Origin: Chryseobacterium vrystaatense | GTDB lineage: Bacteria; Bacteroidota; Bacteroidia; Flavobacteriales; Weeksellaceae | DNA: 64,000 nucleotides | Direction: 5' to 3' | Assembly: GCF_000737765.1 (NCBI RefSeq) | Contig: NZ_JPRI01000001.1 | Location: 806,001 to 870,000, forward strand | In this document: piece by piece, positions 53,198 through 63,576 of the stretch | Position numbering within the stretch: the first letter of the stretch is position 1 | How the letters are laid out: every line of letters begins with the position of its first letter | Program-made: the position numbers and the translations under genes | The notes under the pieces: model-generated | What the model saw: only the letters and a program-made list of their open reading frames with translations | Databases searched by the model: none | Told to the model about the DNA's origin: nothing

Positions 53198-54436
53198 TTA
53201 TGCGATATCATTAATTTCTGCTATACTTTGTTTTTTGCCCATTCCTTCTTCATCGTAAATCTGTATTCTTGAGCTTATGTTTAAAATAATTCCAAGCTGG
53301 AGATAGGTTACCAGCATGGAGGTTCCTCCATAACTTATCAGTGGCAAAGGCTGTCCTGTTACAGGGATCAGATTGACGGCTACAGCAATATTTACTGCAA
53401 GCTGGATGAAAATCATCACCCCGAGACTGAGCACGAGCAAGGAGCCGAAAAAAGCGGGCATTTTGCTGGCAATCATTACAATCCTGATCATCATAATAAG
53501 ATAGAGACATATCAGGAAAGCGGCGCCTATAAGTCCGTATTCTTCTACAATCACTGCGAAAATAAAGTCGGAGGCAGACTGGGGAAGCATTTGCTTTAAA
53601 GCGCTTTTTCCAGGTCCCATTCCGGTAATTCCCCCATGCACGATAGCAGCTTTGGCCTGCATCACCTGATAGTTTTTAGCTTTTACACTTTCATCATCTA
53701 CATCTGTGGATTTTGCTTTGCTGGATGTAAATGTTTCAATACGGCTCATCCATGTATGAACACGGTTTCCACCTATTAAATTGGTATTCAATGCTACAAT
53801 CAGGAAAAAAATAATAGCTACAAATGAAGAAGAGATAAACCCGGCAATGTATTTCCAGTGAAGCTGTCCTATAATCAATACAATTACAGAAACCATCAGG
53901 ATCATCAATGCTGTAGAACCGTTGTCTTTGGCTACTAACACAAACACCAGCAGGATAGGCCCGAAGATGTACATGATGTTCTCAATGGGAAGCCTTTCCC
54001 TTGTTATTTTCTTGGTCAGGTATCTGCAGAGATAAATGATAAGCATTAAAAATGCAAATGACGACGGCTGAAATGAGATAGGGGTTCCGGGAATCTTCAG
54101 CCATCTGGAAGCACTGGCTCCATCAATGGTCTGACCCGTAAACATAGTCACAACGAGCAAAACAATCATTAAACCTAACAGAATACTGCTGAGCTTTCCG
54201 ATGTACTCATATTTCACCATTCCAACAACCCTCATGATAACAAGGCCCAGAACCACAAAGAACATATGCTTGATAACGTGACCGGTAGTGGTCCCGTTAT
54301 TAACGATGTATTCCAGATTTGAACTTGCAGAGTATACAGGGAAAATAGAGAAAATGGAGATCACAAGGATGACCATCCAAAGTACTTTATCGCCCTTTAG
54401 AAATTCAATTCTGTTTTCTGTGTTCTGTTCGTCCAT
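53198..54436 (-). CDS. ftsW: peptidoglycan glycosyltransferase FtsW
   Basis: A 412-residue SEDS-family inner-membrane protein with about ten helices, the septal glycan polymerase partner of FtsI. Motifs include SRWLKIPGTPISFQPSSFAF, AKDNGSTALMILMVS, and the conserved loop GKSALKQMLPQSASDFIFAVIVEEYG with PLISYGGTSM. The N-terminus and C-terminus are cytosolic. Confidence 0.94.
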   Translation of the reverse strand: MDEQNTENRIEFLKGDKVLWMVILVISIFSIFPVYSASSNLEYIVNNGTTTGHVIKHMFFVVLGLVIMRVVGMVKYEYIGKLSSILLGLMIVLLVVTMFTGQTIDGASASRWLKIPGTPISFQPSSFAFLMLIIYLCRYLTKKITRERLPIENIMYIFGPILLVFVLVAKDNGSTALMILMVSVIVLIIGQLHWKYIAGFISSSFVAIIFFLIVALNTNLIGGNRVHTWMSRIETFTSSKAKSTDVDDESVKAKNYQVMQAKAAIVHGGITGMGPGKSALKQMLPQSASDFIFAVIVEEYGLIGAAFLICLYLIMMIRIVMIASKMPAFFGSLLVLSLGVMIFIQLAVNIAVAVNLIPVTGQPLPLISYGGTSMLVTYLQLGIILNISSRIQIYDEEGMGKKQSIAEINDIA

Positions 54437-54507
54437 GTTATTGAATGAAAAATGAAAAATTAATAATGAAAAATGTTCAAAAATTATTAACTATCCATTC
54501 TTAACTG

Positions 54508-55836
54508 TTAATTTTTTAATACTTGCTCTTTAAACTGTTTTCCTCTGTCTTCATAGCTTTTAAACAGGTCAAAACTTGCGCAGCACGGAGAGAGTAAAAC
54601 GGTATCTCCGTTTTTGGCCAGTGATTTTGAGATCTTTACAGCCTCTTCCATACTTGAAGTATCATAGATGAATTCTTTTTTGTCTTTAAAGAAGTCTATG
54701 ATCTTCGTATTGTCTATTCCTAAGCAGACAATTGCTTTTACTTTTCTTTTAACAAGTTCCTCAATTTCTGAGTAGTCGTTTCCTTTATCTAATCCTCCTA
54801 CGATCCAGACCGTTGGAGTTTTCATGCTTTCTAAAGCGTAGTAGGTCGCATTGACATTCGTTGCCTTACTGTCATTGATGTATTTTACACCGTTGGCCTC
54901 TGTCACGAATTCAAGTCTGTGTTCTACGGCCTGAAAAGTCATCAGAGAATTTCTGATGCTTTCGTTGTTGATTTCCAGTATTTTACCGGCAATAGAAGCC
55001 GCTAAGCTATTGGCAACATTGTGATTTCCAAGAAGAGACAGTTTATCGATCTTCATAGTAAACTCGTCCTTTCCTGTTACTACAATCTGATCTTCATCAA
55101 TGAATCCCCCTTCAGACAGTTTTTCTTTTGTAGAAAAAGGAATCATTTTGGCCTTTATTTCAAGTTTTTCGAGAATATTTTTACTCATTTCATCATCTTT
55201 GTTATAGATGAAGAAATTGTCATTTTCCTGGTTTTCGGCAATTCTGAATTTAGCTAAAGCATATTCTTCATAATTGTAGTTGTACTGATCCAAATGATCC
55301 TGAGACAGATTCAGCAACAGGGAAATATAAGGTCTGAAATTCTGAATATCATCTAATTGGAAAGAACTGACCTCCAAAACATAATATTCGTGGTTCTCGT
55401 CAGCCACCTGTTTTGCAAAGCTGTAACCGATATTGCCTCCTAATCCTACATTCAGTCCGTCATTTTTCAGGATATAGTAGATCAGTGAAGTAGTCGTTGT
55501 TTTTCCGTTGCTCCCTGTAATCGCAATGATCTTTGCATCAGTAAATTCTGAAGCGAACTCAATTTCAGAGGAAAGTCTTATTCCTTTCTCATGAATTTTA
55601 TGAACGATCTCTGCCTTTTTGGGAATCCCGGGGCTTTTTACGATCCAGTCGGCTTTTAATATTCTTTCTTCGTTGTGGTTTCCTTCTTCAAATTCAATTT
55701 CATTTTCGGCTAAAAACTGCTTATAGTTATCCTTAATAGCTCCTTTGTCTGAAAGAAAAACTTCCAGACCTTGTTTTTTCGCTAAATAAGCAGCTCCGCA
55801 TCCGCTCTCTCCACCTCCTAAAACAACTATTTTCAT
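54508..55836 (-). CDS. murD: UDP-N-acetylmuramoylalanine--D-glutamate ligase
   Basis: A 442-residue cytosolic Mur ligase that adds D-Glu. N-terminal VVLGGGESGCGAAYLAKKQG, ATP loop AITGSNGKTTTTSLIYYIL, Mg site VLEVSSFQLDDI, and INDSKATNVNATYYALES are present. It lies between ftsW and mraY. Confidence 0.96.
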   Translation of the reverse strand: MKIVVLGGGESGCGAAYLAKKQGLEVFLSDKGAIKDNYKQFLAENEIEFEEGNHNEERILKADWIVKSPGIPKKAEIVHKIHEKGIRLSSEIEFASEFTDAKIIAITGSNGKTTTTSLIYYILKNDGLNVGLGGNIGYSFAKQVADENHEYYVLEVSSFQLDDIQNFRPYISLLLNLSQDHLDQYNYNYEEYALAKFRIAENQENDNFFIYNKDDEMSKNILEKLEIKAKMIPFSTKEKLSEGGFIDEDQIVVTGKDEFTMKIDKLSLLGNHNVANSLAASIAGKILEINNESIRNSLMTFQAVEHRLEFVTEANGVKYINDSKATNVNATYYALESMKTPTVWIVGGLDKGNDYSEIEELVKRKVKAIVCLGIDNTKIIDFFKDKKEFIYDTSSMEEAVKISKSLAKNGDTVLLSPCCASFDLFKSYEDRGKQFKEQVLKN

Positions 55837-55912
55837 ATTCTTTTTTTTGTAAAATGTAAAATGTATTAATGCAATTTGGTTTACTTTTTTAATACTCTTA
55901 CTTTGATAAAAC

Positions 55913-57154
55913 TTATCTCATTTTTAATGTGATCAGACATACAATCGCCATGATTACTCCGATGATGATCATTCTGTTCACGATTTTGCTCTCATGGAAG
56001 CCTCCTTTCTGATAGTGATGGTGTAATGGAGACATCCTAAAAAATCTGTTATTCTGAGCGTAGTCCAGCCCATATTTTCTTTTTCTGTATTTGAAGACAA
56101 TAACCTGCAGCATGACAGATACGTTTTCGATCAGGAAGATTCCGCATAAAACAGGAATCAGAAGTTCTTTTCTCAGGATGATCGCTAAAACGGCGATAAC
56201 ACCTCCCAGCATTAGACTCCCTGTATCTCCCATAAAAACCTGAGCAGGATAGGTATTGTACCAGAAAAAACCAATCACAGCACCCACCATAGCTACTGCA
56301 AAAATGGTCGTTTCACCCATATTCGGAAGGAACATGATATTGAGGTAATCCGCAAAAATAATGTTCCCGGACAGATAGGCGAATAGCGCGAGGGTAAGCA
56401 GTATGATGGCACTGGTGCCCGCTGCGAGCCCATCTATTCCGTCAGTGATATTGGCACCATTGGATACCGCAGTGACGATAAAAATAACGATTGGGATAAA
56501 GACAATCCATGCCCACTCATGGGCATCTTTATCATTCATCCAAAACAGAATTCCACTATAGTCAAACTCATTGTTTTTGGCAAATGGAACGGTAGAAACG
56601 GTAATTTTTTCAGTAGGCATAAAGTTCTGCTCTACATTGTTCCGGTTCACTACTTTTGCATCTGCATATTTTCTTTTAACGGTAATATCAGGGTGGAAAT
56701 ACATTGTAACTCCGACAATTAACCCCAATCCGACCTGGCCGACAATTTTAAATTTTCCGCTCAGTCCGTCTTTATTTTTTTTAACTTTCTTTAAATAATC
56801 ATCTACGAAACCTATAGCACCCATCCATAACATGGAAACCAGAAGCAGGACAATATAGACATTGGTAATTCTTGTAAAGAGCAGAACAGGAATGATTGTC
56901 GCAATGATAATGATCAATCCCCCCATTGTAGGAGTTCCTTCTTTCTGCTTTTGTCCGTCCAGCCCAAGGTCACGTACCAATTCACCCATTTGCTTTGCTC
57001 TTAAGTAATTGATAATCCTCTTTCCGTAAACCAAGGCAATAACCAGAGAAAAAAGCACAGCTATTCCGGCACGGAAAGAAATATATTTCAGCATTCCCAA
57101 TCCCGGTATATGGATTCCCTGACTGGTTAGGTATTCGTATAGATAGTATAGCAT
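55913..57154 (-). CDS. mraY: phospho-N-acetylmuramoyl-pentapeptide-transferase
   Basis: A 413-residue inner-membrane enzyme with about ten helices that makes lipid I from UDP-MurNAc-pentapeptide and undecaprenyl phosphate. Motifs are [11 protein letters not shown], the Asp-rich [23 protein letters not shown] and [11 protein letters not shown]. It is about 50 residues longer than the E. coli enzyme because of an insert (about residues 160-215) that is usual in Bacteroidota. It starts close after murE, ten bases apart. Confidence 0.95.
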   Translation of the reverse strand: MLYYLYEYLTSQGIHIPGLGMLKYISFRAGIAVLFSLVIALVYGKRIINYLRAKQMGELVRDLGLDGQKQKEGTPTMGGLIIIIATIIPVLLFTRITNVYIVLLLVSMLWMGAIGFVDDYLKKVKKNKDGLSGKFKIVGQVGLGLIVGVTMYFHPDITVKRKYADAKVVNRNNVEQNFMPTEKITVSTVPFAKNNEFDYSGILFWMNDKDAHEWAWIVFIPIVIFIVTAVSNGANITDGIDGLAAGTSAIILLTLALFAYLSGNIIFADYLNIMFLPNMGETTIFAVAMVGAVIGFFWYNTYPAQVFMGDTGSLMLGGVIAVLAIILRKELLIPVLCGIFLIENVSVMLQVIVFKYRKRKYGLDYAQNNRFFRMSPLHHHYQKGGFHESKIVNRMIIIGVIMAIVCLITLKMR

Positions 57155-57164
57155 GTCCTTTTTT

Positions 57165-58625
57165 TTATTTACTCATTAACTTCCAAAGTTCGTTGATCGT
57201 TTCTTTGTCGTCAAAATGATGTTTTACACCATTAATGTCCTGATATGTTTCGTGGCCTTTTCCGGCTACTAAAACAATATCTTTCGGTTCTGAAAATTTG
57301 ATTGCCATTTTGATGGCTTCTTTTCTATCCGGAATTGAAGTGTATTTGCTGAAGTTTTGAGATTCAACGCCTGCTTCAATTTCTTTGATGATCTGTGCAG
57401 GATCTTCTGTTCTCGGATTGTCTGAAGTGATGATAGCCAGAGTTGATTTTCTGGTGGCAATATTTCCCATTTCAGGTCTTTTGGAGTGATCTCTGTCGCC
57501 TCCGCATCCGAAAACAGTAATCAGCCTTTCGTTTTTCGTTCTGATATCATTGATACTGTCCAGAATATTTTCTAAAGCATCCGGAGTGTGTGCATAATCC
57601 ACGATAAAGAAAATTCCACCATCTGATTTGAACGTTTCGAATCTTCCTGAAACTCTTTTTAACATACTGATTGCCTGCAAGATTTCATCCTGCTCAAAAC
57701 CCAGTTCTGTTGCAATTCCGAAAACCAGCAATAAATTATAAACATTGAATCTTCCTGTCAATGTGGTCCAGAATTCTTTTCCGTTGAAGTTCAGCAACAT
57801 TCCATTGAAGTCGATCTCCAGGGATTTTCCGTGGTAATCAGCCATGGTTTTCAGAGCATAAGACTTTTTCTTTGCCTTAGTATTCTGAAGCATCACCATT
57901 CCGTTCTTGTCATCAACATTGGTGATGGCAATAGCGGTATCTTCCAGTCCGTCGAAAAATCTTTTCTTTGTCTTCAGATACTCATCGAATGTTTTATGGT
58001 AATCCAGGTGGTCGTGGGTAAGGTTGGTAAACCCTGCAATTTTAAAATGCAGACCTTCTATCCTGTTTTGTGCAATTCCATGGGAACTGACTTCCATGAA
58101 AGCAAATTCACACCCTTTTTCAACCGCTTGTGCTAATATTTTATTGATGGTGATCACATCCGGAGTCGTATGCGTTGCCGGAATAATTTCATCCGCTATT
58201 CTGATCTCCACAGTGGAAAGCAGTACAGAATCATATCCTAAATTTTTAAATACATCAAAAAGAAGGGTAGATACTGAGGTTTTACCATTGGTTCCGGTAA
58301 CTCCGATTAATTTAAGTTTCTGAGAAGGATTTCCGTAGAAATTGGAAGCAAGGTGCCCCAATGTTTTAGATGAATCTTTAACCTTGATATAAGTTACATT
58401 TTCATTCAGTATGTCTGGAAATTCTTCACATACAATAGCTTTTGCACCTTTTTCAACAGATGATGCAATATATGAATGTCCGTCTGCAACGGTTCCTCTC
58501 ACTGCAACATAGAGTGAGTTTTCCGTAATCTTTCTGCTGTCAAAAACCAATTCTGAAATCTCACGGGCTTCATCGCCGTGAATTTCTAAAACTGGAATCT
58601 TTTTTAATAATTCTGTTATTATCAT
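57165..58625 (-). CDS. murE: UDP-MurNAc-L-Ala-D-Glu--meso-diaminopimelate ligase
   Basis: A 486-residue cytosolic Mur ligase. ATP loop [34 protein letters not shown] and the substrate-selecting motif DNPRTEDP, which marks meso-DAP enzymes rather than Lys-adding ones, are present. So the peptidoglycan should be of DAP type. It lies between ftsI and mraY. Confidence 0.95.
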   Translation of the reverse strand: MIITELLKKIPVLEIHGDEAREISELVFDSRKITENSLYVAVRGTVADGHSYIASSVEKGAKAIVCEEFPDILNENVTYIKVKDSSKTLGHLASNFYGNPSQKLKLIGVTGTNGKTSVSTLLFDVFKNLGYDSVLLSTVEIRIADEIIPATHTTPDVITINKILAQAVEKGCEFAFMEVSSHGIAQNRIEGLHFKIAGFTNLTHDHLDYHKTFDEYLKTKKRFFDGLEDTAIAITNVDDKNGMVMLQNTKAKKKSYALKTMADYHGKSLEIDFNGMLLNFNGKEFWTTLTGRFNVYNLLLVFGIATELGFEQDEILQAISMLKRVSGRFETFKSDGGIFFIVDYAHTPDALENILDSINDIRTKNERLITVFGCGGDRDHSKRPEMGNIATRKSTLAIITSDNPRTEDPAQIIKEIEAGVESQNFSKYTSIPDRKEAIKMAIKFSEPKDIVLVAGKGHETYQDINGVKHHFDDKETINELWKLMSK

Positions 58626-58688
58626 TTTATATCTGGCAGGAATTTTTCCTTGCCTTTTTTATCGTCCTTTTGGACCGGTTTACTAATT

Positions 58689-60680
58689 TTAATTCTGCAG
58701 AGATAAATAAATTCTCTGATTTCTGCTGATCACTGTACCCTCCAGCGGGAACTGTTCCCTGATCCTTCCAACACCTTTAAAGTCGACACGGTATCCTAAA
58801 TTTTCCAGTTGGGGAATTACATTTTTACCGATGAGTCCGACTACGTTGGGCATCTGTTTATTGTTGACGGCTACTTTGACGTTAGGTTCTACCAATTTGC
58901 TGAGATTGACCTTTCTGTCTACCAGCATTTCCTTTTCTATATTCTGAGGTGTTTTCAGGAATGTTTTTCCTGCAATCTCTTTAAACACCGGAGCTGAAAC
59001 GGGACCTCCGTAAAAGCCTATTGCCGTGTTCGGCTCACTGATCATCACGTAGCAGGTGTATTTTGGATTATCAGCCGGATAAAAGCCTGCAAAAGAAGCT
59101 CTGTACTTCATTGGGCCGGGAAGCCAGTATTCAAATCTTGCTGTTCCTGTTTTTCCTGCCATTTTAAGGTTGGGAGTAAAGATGCTTCGTCCTGTTCCTT
59201 TTTCCACAGCTTTGGTCAATGCATTGGTCATCATTTTGATGGCTTTTTCGGAAGCCATTTTATTGACGATTACTTCGGGTTTAGCGCTGTACATTACTTT
59301 CCCGTCTTTCATGATCTTATCAATGAACAGAGGTTTAAGCATTTTACCACCGTTAGCAACCCCGTTATAGAAGGTTGTTAACTGCAACAAGTTGATGTTT
59401 GATGAATATCCGTAAGAAATAGAAGCTAATGTTGCGGCATTCCATCTTTTATTTTGTGGCGTAACGATCTTCGGTTTTGTAATTCCCGGAAGTTCAATAT
59501 CCATTTTGTCAAATAGCTTCCATCTTTTCAGATGGTCCAGAAAAATCTGTGGTTTTTCTGCATAATACTTTGTGATCAGTTTTGCTGTTCCGACGTTGCT
59601 TGACTTGGCTAAAACATCACTGATATCATAAGTTCCTCCGCCATGGCCATCAGAGATTCTCTGTTTTGCATAGGTCCAGACTCCATTGCCAACATCTACG
59701 GTTGTGTTTTCATCAATAAAACCATCATCCATTGCTGCCAATAGTGAAATAGTCTTAAAAGTAGAACCGGGTTCGATATTATCTTTTAAGGCATAGTTAT
59801 AAGAGTCTTCGTATTCGCCAGATTCTGTTCTTCTGAGATTAACAAGAGCACGTACCTTTCCGGTTTGTGTTTCCATGACAATCACGGTTCCGTGTTTAGC
59901 CTCGTAATTAATTAACTGCTTCTCTAATGCAGAGTGTGCAATATCCTGAATTCTAAGGTCTAAAGTAGTATATACATCTTCACCATCTACCGGTTCTTTT
60001 ACTTTCCAGTAATCAATAGGCTTCCATTGTGATGAGTTGATTCTTTGTTCCAGTCTCTTTCCGTCGGTTCCTGTAAGATATTTTGAGAAAGCACCTTCCA
60101 GACCGGCTTTTACTTCTCCGTTATCAATTCCTATTGTTCCGGCACCAATCTCTGAGGTAGCGAGTTCTCTCTTATAATTTCTGTCTACAATAAAACCTCC
60201 TTTATTCTTCCCTTTTTTAAAGATCGGAAAGTTTCTGATCCTGTCATACTGATCGAAATCAAGCCCTTTGACTAAGGTATAGTATTGATTCTTCTTCTTT
60301 TTTTGCTCATCAAATTTCTGTCTGAATTCTCCTCTGGATTTTCCAAACATTTTACTTAAAGAATCTGTCAGTGCGCCGATATTGTTGCTGTAGATGGTAT
60401 CTTTCATGGTCTTGAAATCAAGATAGATATCATAACGCATCACGGTTGTGGCGAGTATAGAGCCGTCTGATGCGAACAGGTTTCCACGGGCTGCCTTTAG
60501 TGTGGCTTCTCGGTAATTTTTATTAATGTAATCGTCTTTAATTTCCTGAACATTAGTGTTTTGCAGGATTACGATTCTTGTAAGAAACAGCACAAATACG
60601 CACAGAACTCCCACTGCGAAGAGGTAGCCCCACCTTAACGTTTTTTTACGTTTGTTATCGTATTCATTTTGTTTTTGCAT
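58689..60680 (-). CDS. ftsI: penicillin-binding protein FtsI with PASTA domain
   Basis: A 663-residue class B PBP, the septal transpeptidase. It has an N-terminal membrane helix (about 18-40), a pedestal region, and a transpeptidase domain with Ser306 in STFK, SSN in KSSNVGTA, and KTGTA. A single C-terminal PASTA-type repeat (about 605-662, MPNVVGLIGKNVIPQLENLG) is added, which E. coli FtsI lacks. Its start overlaps the ftsL end by 17 bases. Confidence 0.94.
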   Translation of the reverse strand: MQKQNEYDNKRKKTLRWGYLFAVGVLCVFVLFLTRIVILQNTNVQEIKDDYINKNYREATLKAARGNLFASDGSILATTVMRYDIYLDFKTMKDTIYSNNIGALTDSLSKMFGKSRGEFRQKFDEQKKKKNQYYTLVKGLDFDQYDRIRNFPIFKKGKNKGGFIVDRNYKRELATSEIGAGTIGIDNGEVKAGLEGAFSKYLTGTDGKRLEQRINSSQWKPIDYWKVKEPVDGEDVYTTLDLRIQDIAHSALEKQLINYEAKHGTVIVMETQTGKVRALVNLRRTESGEYEDSYNYALKDNIEPGSTFKTISLLAAMDDGFIDENTTVDVGNGVWTYAKQRISDGHGGGTYDISDVLAKSSNVGTAKLITKYYAEKPQIFLDHLKRWKLFDKMDIELPGITKPKIVTPQNKRWNAATLASISYGYSSNINLLQLTTFYNGVANGGKMLKPLFIDKIMKDGKVMYSAKPEVIVNKMASEKAIKMMTNALTKAVEKGTGRSIFTPNLKMAGKTGTARFEYWLPGPMKYRASFAGFYPADNPKYTCYVMISEPNTAIGFYGGPVSAPVFKEIAGKTFLKTPQNIEKEMLVDRKVNLSKLVEPNVKVAVNNKQMPNVVGLIGKNVIPQLENLGYRVDFKGVGRIREQFPLEGTVISRNQRIYLSLQN

Positions 60681-61029
60681 CTGTACTGTCTAGTTTTATT
60701 AGCAGTTTGTGAGGATGGTTTTCCAAAGTCATCAGTGAGTCCTTTGCTACTTCCTTCCCCAGTTGCGATTCCATTTTTACTTTGATCAGCTTACTCTGGG
60801 CGTAAGCGTTTCTGGATTTATATTCTTCTGTTTCTTCTTTTAAAGCATTGACAATTTTTATTTTCTTGTTGACAAGGTGATTGCTATAAATCATCGCCAT
60901 CATCAGAATGAACAACAGTAAAAAATACTTGTAATGAGTTTTGATCTCATCACGGTTCAGAAAGTTTCCTTTTATAATGTCTATAAAAGTGAGCTTCTTC
61001 TGAGGGCGGTTTGTCGTTCTTTTTGCCAA
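60664..61029 (-). CDS. ftsL: FtsL-like cell division protein
   Basis: A 121-residue bitopic protein: a basic N-terminus, one membrane helix (YFLLLFILMMAMIYS, about residues 34-50) and a short periplasmic coiled coil (NKKIKIVNALKEETEEYKSR). That is the FtsL layout, and the gene is in the ftsL place between rsmH and ftsI, overlapping ftsI by 17 bases. Sequence identity in this family is weak, so position carries much of the call. Confidence 0.82.
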   Translation of the reverse strand: MAKRTTNRPQKKLTFIDIIKGNFLNRDEIKTHYKYFLLLFILMMAMIYSNHLVNKKIKIVNALKEETEEYKSRNAYAQSKLIKVKMESQLGKEVAKDSLMTLENHPHKLLIKLDSTDAKTK

Positions 61030-61133
61030 AGTTTTTTATGTCAATTTGTTTACAGTGAATGCACTTCGTTCGTCAATTGTCATTTTTTTATAAGTTGAAT
61101 AAAAAATGACCCTTCACCATTGACTCTTCACCT

Positions 61134-62027
61134 TTACACTTTAATTCCTGTTCTCATTTTTGCACTTCTTGCTCTTGAATTTTCTTCGATCTCCTTATCA
61201 TCGGGGATGATCGCTTTACTCTTAAGCAATTCAAAGACCTTTTTATAATTTCCGTAGATATCTCTTTGCTGTTCTCCTTCAAACATTCCGTTTTTAAGGA
61301 ATCTTTTTACCAGACGGTCTTCTAACGAATGGTAAGAGATGACAACGAGCCTTCCTTCCGGTCTTAAGATGTTAAGAGCCTGAACAAGCATCTCTTTCAG
61401 AGCTTCAAGTTCCTGGTTGACTTCTATTCTTATCGCCTGGAAAAGCTGAGCATAAAATTTGTTCACCTTATGAGGCGGAAGATAGCTGAACAGCTTTTTC
61501 AGATCCTCGGTGGTATTGATACTTTTTGTTTTTCTGTGATGAACGATGTCTCTTGCGAGTTTTCTTGCTTCTCTCAGTTCACCGTAATAATAAAAAATAT
61601 CGGCAAGTTCAGTTTCTTCATATTCATTGATCACTCTCTTGGCATCAAGACCTTGCATGACGTTCATTCTCATATCCAGCGGTGCATTGTTTCTTGTGGA
61701 GAAACCTCTTTCTGCTTCATCAAACTGGTGTGATGAAACGCCAAGATCGGCCAATATGCCGTCCACCTGAGTAATGCCATACATCAGCATTGAGTTTTCC
61801 AGAAACCTAAAATTCTGATTCACCAGCGTAAATCTGGGATCATCAATTGTATTTTTAAGGGCATCCAGATCCTGATCAAAACTGAAAAGTTTTCCTTTCT
61901 CTGAAAGTCTGCTCAGAATTTCTCTTGAGTGGCCTCCTCCTCCAAAAGTGCAGTCCACGTATATTCCGTCAGGATTCGTCACCAAATCATCAACGCTCTG
62001 CTTCAATAAAACGGGGTTGTGGTACAT
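61134..62027 (-). CDS. rsmH: 16S rRNA (cytosine1402-N4)-methyltransferase
   Basis: A 297-residue SAM-dependent methyltransferase (MraW) that modifies C1402 in the ribosomal P site. N-terminal YHNPVLLKQSVDDLV, SAM site YVDCTFGGGGHSREIL, ILADLGVSSHQFDEAERGFS and LVVISYHSLEDRLVKRF are present. It follows mraZ by 43 bases at the head of the dcw operon. Confidence 0.96.
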   Translation of the reverse strand: MYHNPVLLKQSVDDLVTNPDGIYVDCTFGGGGHSREILSRLSEKGKLFSFDQDLDALKNTIDDPRFTLVNQNFRFLENSMLMYGITQVDGILADLGVSSHQFDEAERGFSTRNNAPLDMRMNVMQGLDAKRVINEYEETELADIFYYYGELREARKLARDIVHHRKTKSINTTEDLKKLFSYLPPHKVNKFYAQLFQAIRIEVNQELEALKEMLVQALNILRPEGRLVVISYHSLEDRLVKRFLKNGMFEGEQQRDIYGNYKKVFELLKSKAIIPDDKEIEENSRARSAKMRTGIKV

Positions 62028-62070
62028 ACTTAATTGTGTTTTTTACCTTGCCTTTTACAGCAAGCGCGGT

Positions 62071-62529
62071 TTATTCTTCATCGAAAGCGCCCATCACATC
62101 TTCAGCAAGGCTTGCAAAATCAGCTTCATTGGTAGAAATTACCTTTTCATAGGCTTCTTTATCCCAAATTTCAAAAAGCTCTCCTGCGCTTGTAATGACA
62201 GTGTCTTTCTGAAGGTTTGCAAAATGAACCAGATCTTTTGAGATCTGAAGTCTTCCTGCATTGTCCAATTCTACTGTTTTTACACCTGCCGTAAACATTC
62301 GAATGAAATCAGCATTCTTTTTAATGAATCTGTTTAGTTTATTAATTTTGCCCATCATTTTGTCCCATGCATTCATGGGATAAACTTCCAGGCAAGGTTG
62401 GAACACAGATCTCTTGACTACAAATGCCTTATCGTCGAAGTTTTCCATCTGTTTGATCAGGGAGGAGGGAACTTTTAACCGGCCTTTGTCGTCAATTTTA
62501 CACTCATATGTTCCAATGAAACTTTTCAT
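62071..62529 (-). CDS. mraZ: transcriptional regulator MraZ
   Basis: A 152-residue AbrB-type (double SpoVT-AbrB) DNA-binding protein that controls the dcw operon, including itself. MKSFIGTYECKIDDKGRLKVP and a second half with VELDNAGRLQISKDLVHFA are the two DxxGR repeats. The start at 62529 is chosen over 62568 because it gives the standard N-terminus and the -7 element lies just upstream. MraZ boxes sit at 62554-62578. Confidence 0.95.
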   Translation of the reverse strand: MKSFIGTYECKIDDKGRLKVPSSLIKQMENFDDKAFVVKRSVFQPCLEVYPMNAWDKMMGKINKLNRFIKKNADFIRMFTAGVKTVELDNAGRLQISKDLVHFANLQKDTVITSAGELFEIWDKEAYEKVISTNEADFASLAEDVMGAFDEE

Positions 62530-62535
62530 TTGGGA

Positions 62536-62543
62536 CAAATTTA
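62536..62543 (-). promoter_or_regulatory. -7 promoter element of mraZ and the dcw operon
   Basis: TAAATTTG on the minus strand, only six bases before the mraZ ATG. Transcription would begin almost at the start codon, so the mRNA should be leaderless or nearly so. The GTGGG boxes fall at the -33 position. Confidence 0.55.
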
Positions 62544-62553
62544 TATAATAATT

Positions 62554-62578
62554 TCCAAAATTTCCCACTTTTTCCCAC
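62554..62578 (-). promoter_or_regulatory. MraZ-binding boxes
   Basis: On the minus strand GTGGG (62578-62574), AAAAA, GTGGG (62568-62564), AAATT, TTGGA (62558-62554): three direct repeats at an exact 10-bp spacing, the third degenerate. This is the MraZ operator form known from other bacteria (G-rich pentamers with 5-bp spacers). It covers the -33 region, which suits repression. Confidence 0.75.
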
Positions 62579-62771
62579 TTTTTGACTTAATGTTAATAAG
62601 TTTTATTAAAGATTTAATTTAATCGGGATAAGTATTTGATATTTTGAGTGTTGTGGAAACTGCTATTTAGACCATAGTAAAGAGGTTTTGAAAAAAGTAA
62701 AGAAAAAGGAGGATATTATATTATTTTTACTTTAAATTAGGGTATTCAAAAATTTTTTGAGGTTTAATTTG

Positions 62772-62779
62772 TATTTTTG
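62772..62779 (+). promoter_or_regulatory. -7 promoter element of the hydrolase gene
   Basis: TATTTTTG fits TAnnTTTG, 22 bases before the ATG at 62802. No good -33 is placed at the right distance. Confidence 0.5.
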
Positions 62780-62801
62780 CAGAGCTTTATTAAGGCATTT
62801 T

Positions 62802-63563
62802 ATGATATTTAGTACAAAAAAAGAAAAGAAATATACTTTTATAGAGGCGGGAGAAGGACATCCATTGGTGCTGTTGCACGGTTTAATGGGTGGGTTGAGT
62901 AATTTCGATAAGATGGTAGATTTTTTTTCGGAGAGGGGGTTCAAGGTTTATGTTCCTCAGTTGCCTATCTACGATTTGCCGGTACTCAATACTAATCTTA
63001 CCACTCTTGCAAAATATATTATCAAGTTTATAGAGAGTCATATTTCTGCACCTGTTACTATTGTAGGAAACTCAATGGGGGGACATGTGGGATTGATTAT
63101 GACTTTAGCAAGACCTGATCTCGTTAAGAATCTTGTTTTAACAGGAAGCTCGGGATTGTATGAAAGAACTTTCGGGGACAGTTTCCCGAGAAAGAATGAC
63201 CGTTCCTATATAAGGAAGAAAACGGAAGAGGTTTTTTATGACCCTGCTATCGCTACTGAAGATCTTGTAGACGAGGTTTTTTCTGTAGTGAACGATAGAA
63301 TGAAAGGAATAAAAACAGTGATGTTGGCCAGAAGTGCTATCAAACACAATATGCTGAATGACCTTCCTAAGATTGTGACTCCAACATGTCTGATCTGGGG
63401 AAGACAGGATAATGTTACTCCTCCTGAAGTGGCTGAAGATATGCATAAGTTTATCCCAAATTCAGATCTCTTCTGGATTGAGAAATGCGGACATGCTGCG
63501 ATGATGGAAAAGCCGGATGAATTTAATGAAATTCTTTACAGCTGGTTAAAAGATAAAGTTTAA
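62802..63563 (+). CDS. alpha/beta hydrolase
   Basis: A 253-residue cytosolic hydrolase. The oxyanion region is LVLLHGLMGGLSNF, the nucleophile elbow is GNSMGGH (Ser), the acid is in WGRQDNVTPP and the His is in CGHAAMMEKP. The full catalytic triad is present. The substrate is unknown; it is probably an ester or thioester. The frame is open from 62757, but the ATG at 62802 follows the -7 element. It is divergent from the dcw operon and followed by a terminator. Confidence 0.85.
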   Translation: MIFSTKKEKKYTFIEAGEGHPLVLLHGLMGGLSNFDKMVDFFSERGFKVYVPQLPIYDLPVLNTNLTTLAKYIIKFIESHISAPVTIVGNSMGGHVGLIMTLARPDLVKNLVLTGSSGLYERTFGDSFPRKNDRSYIRKKTEEVFYDPAIATEDLVDEVFSVVNDRMKGIKTVMLARSAIKHNMLNDLPKIVTPTCLIWGRQDNVTPPEVAEDMHKFIPNSDLFWIEKCGHAAMMEKPDEFNEILYSWLKDKV

Positions 63564-63576
63564 AACAAATAATAAT

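Noticed and set aside
61085..61115. GTCATTTTTT/AAAAAATGAC inverted repeat between rsmH and ftsL
   Set aside because: Pure A/T stem in an operon gap; too weak to call a terminator, and termination here would cut off essential genes.
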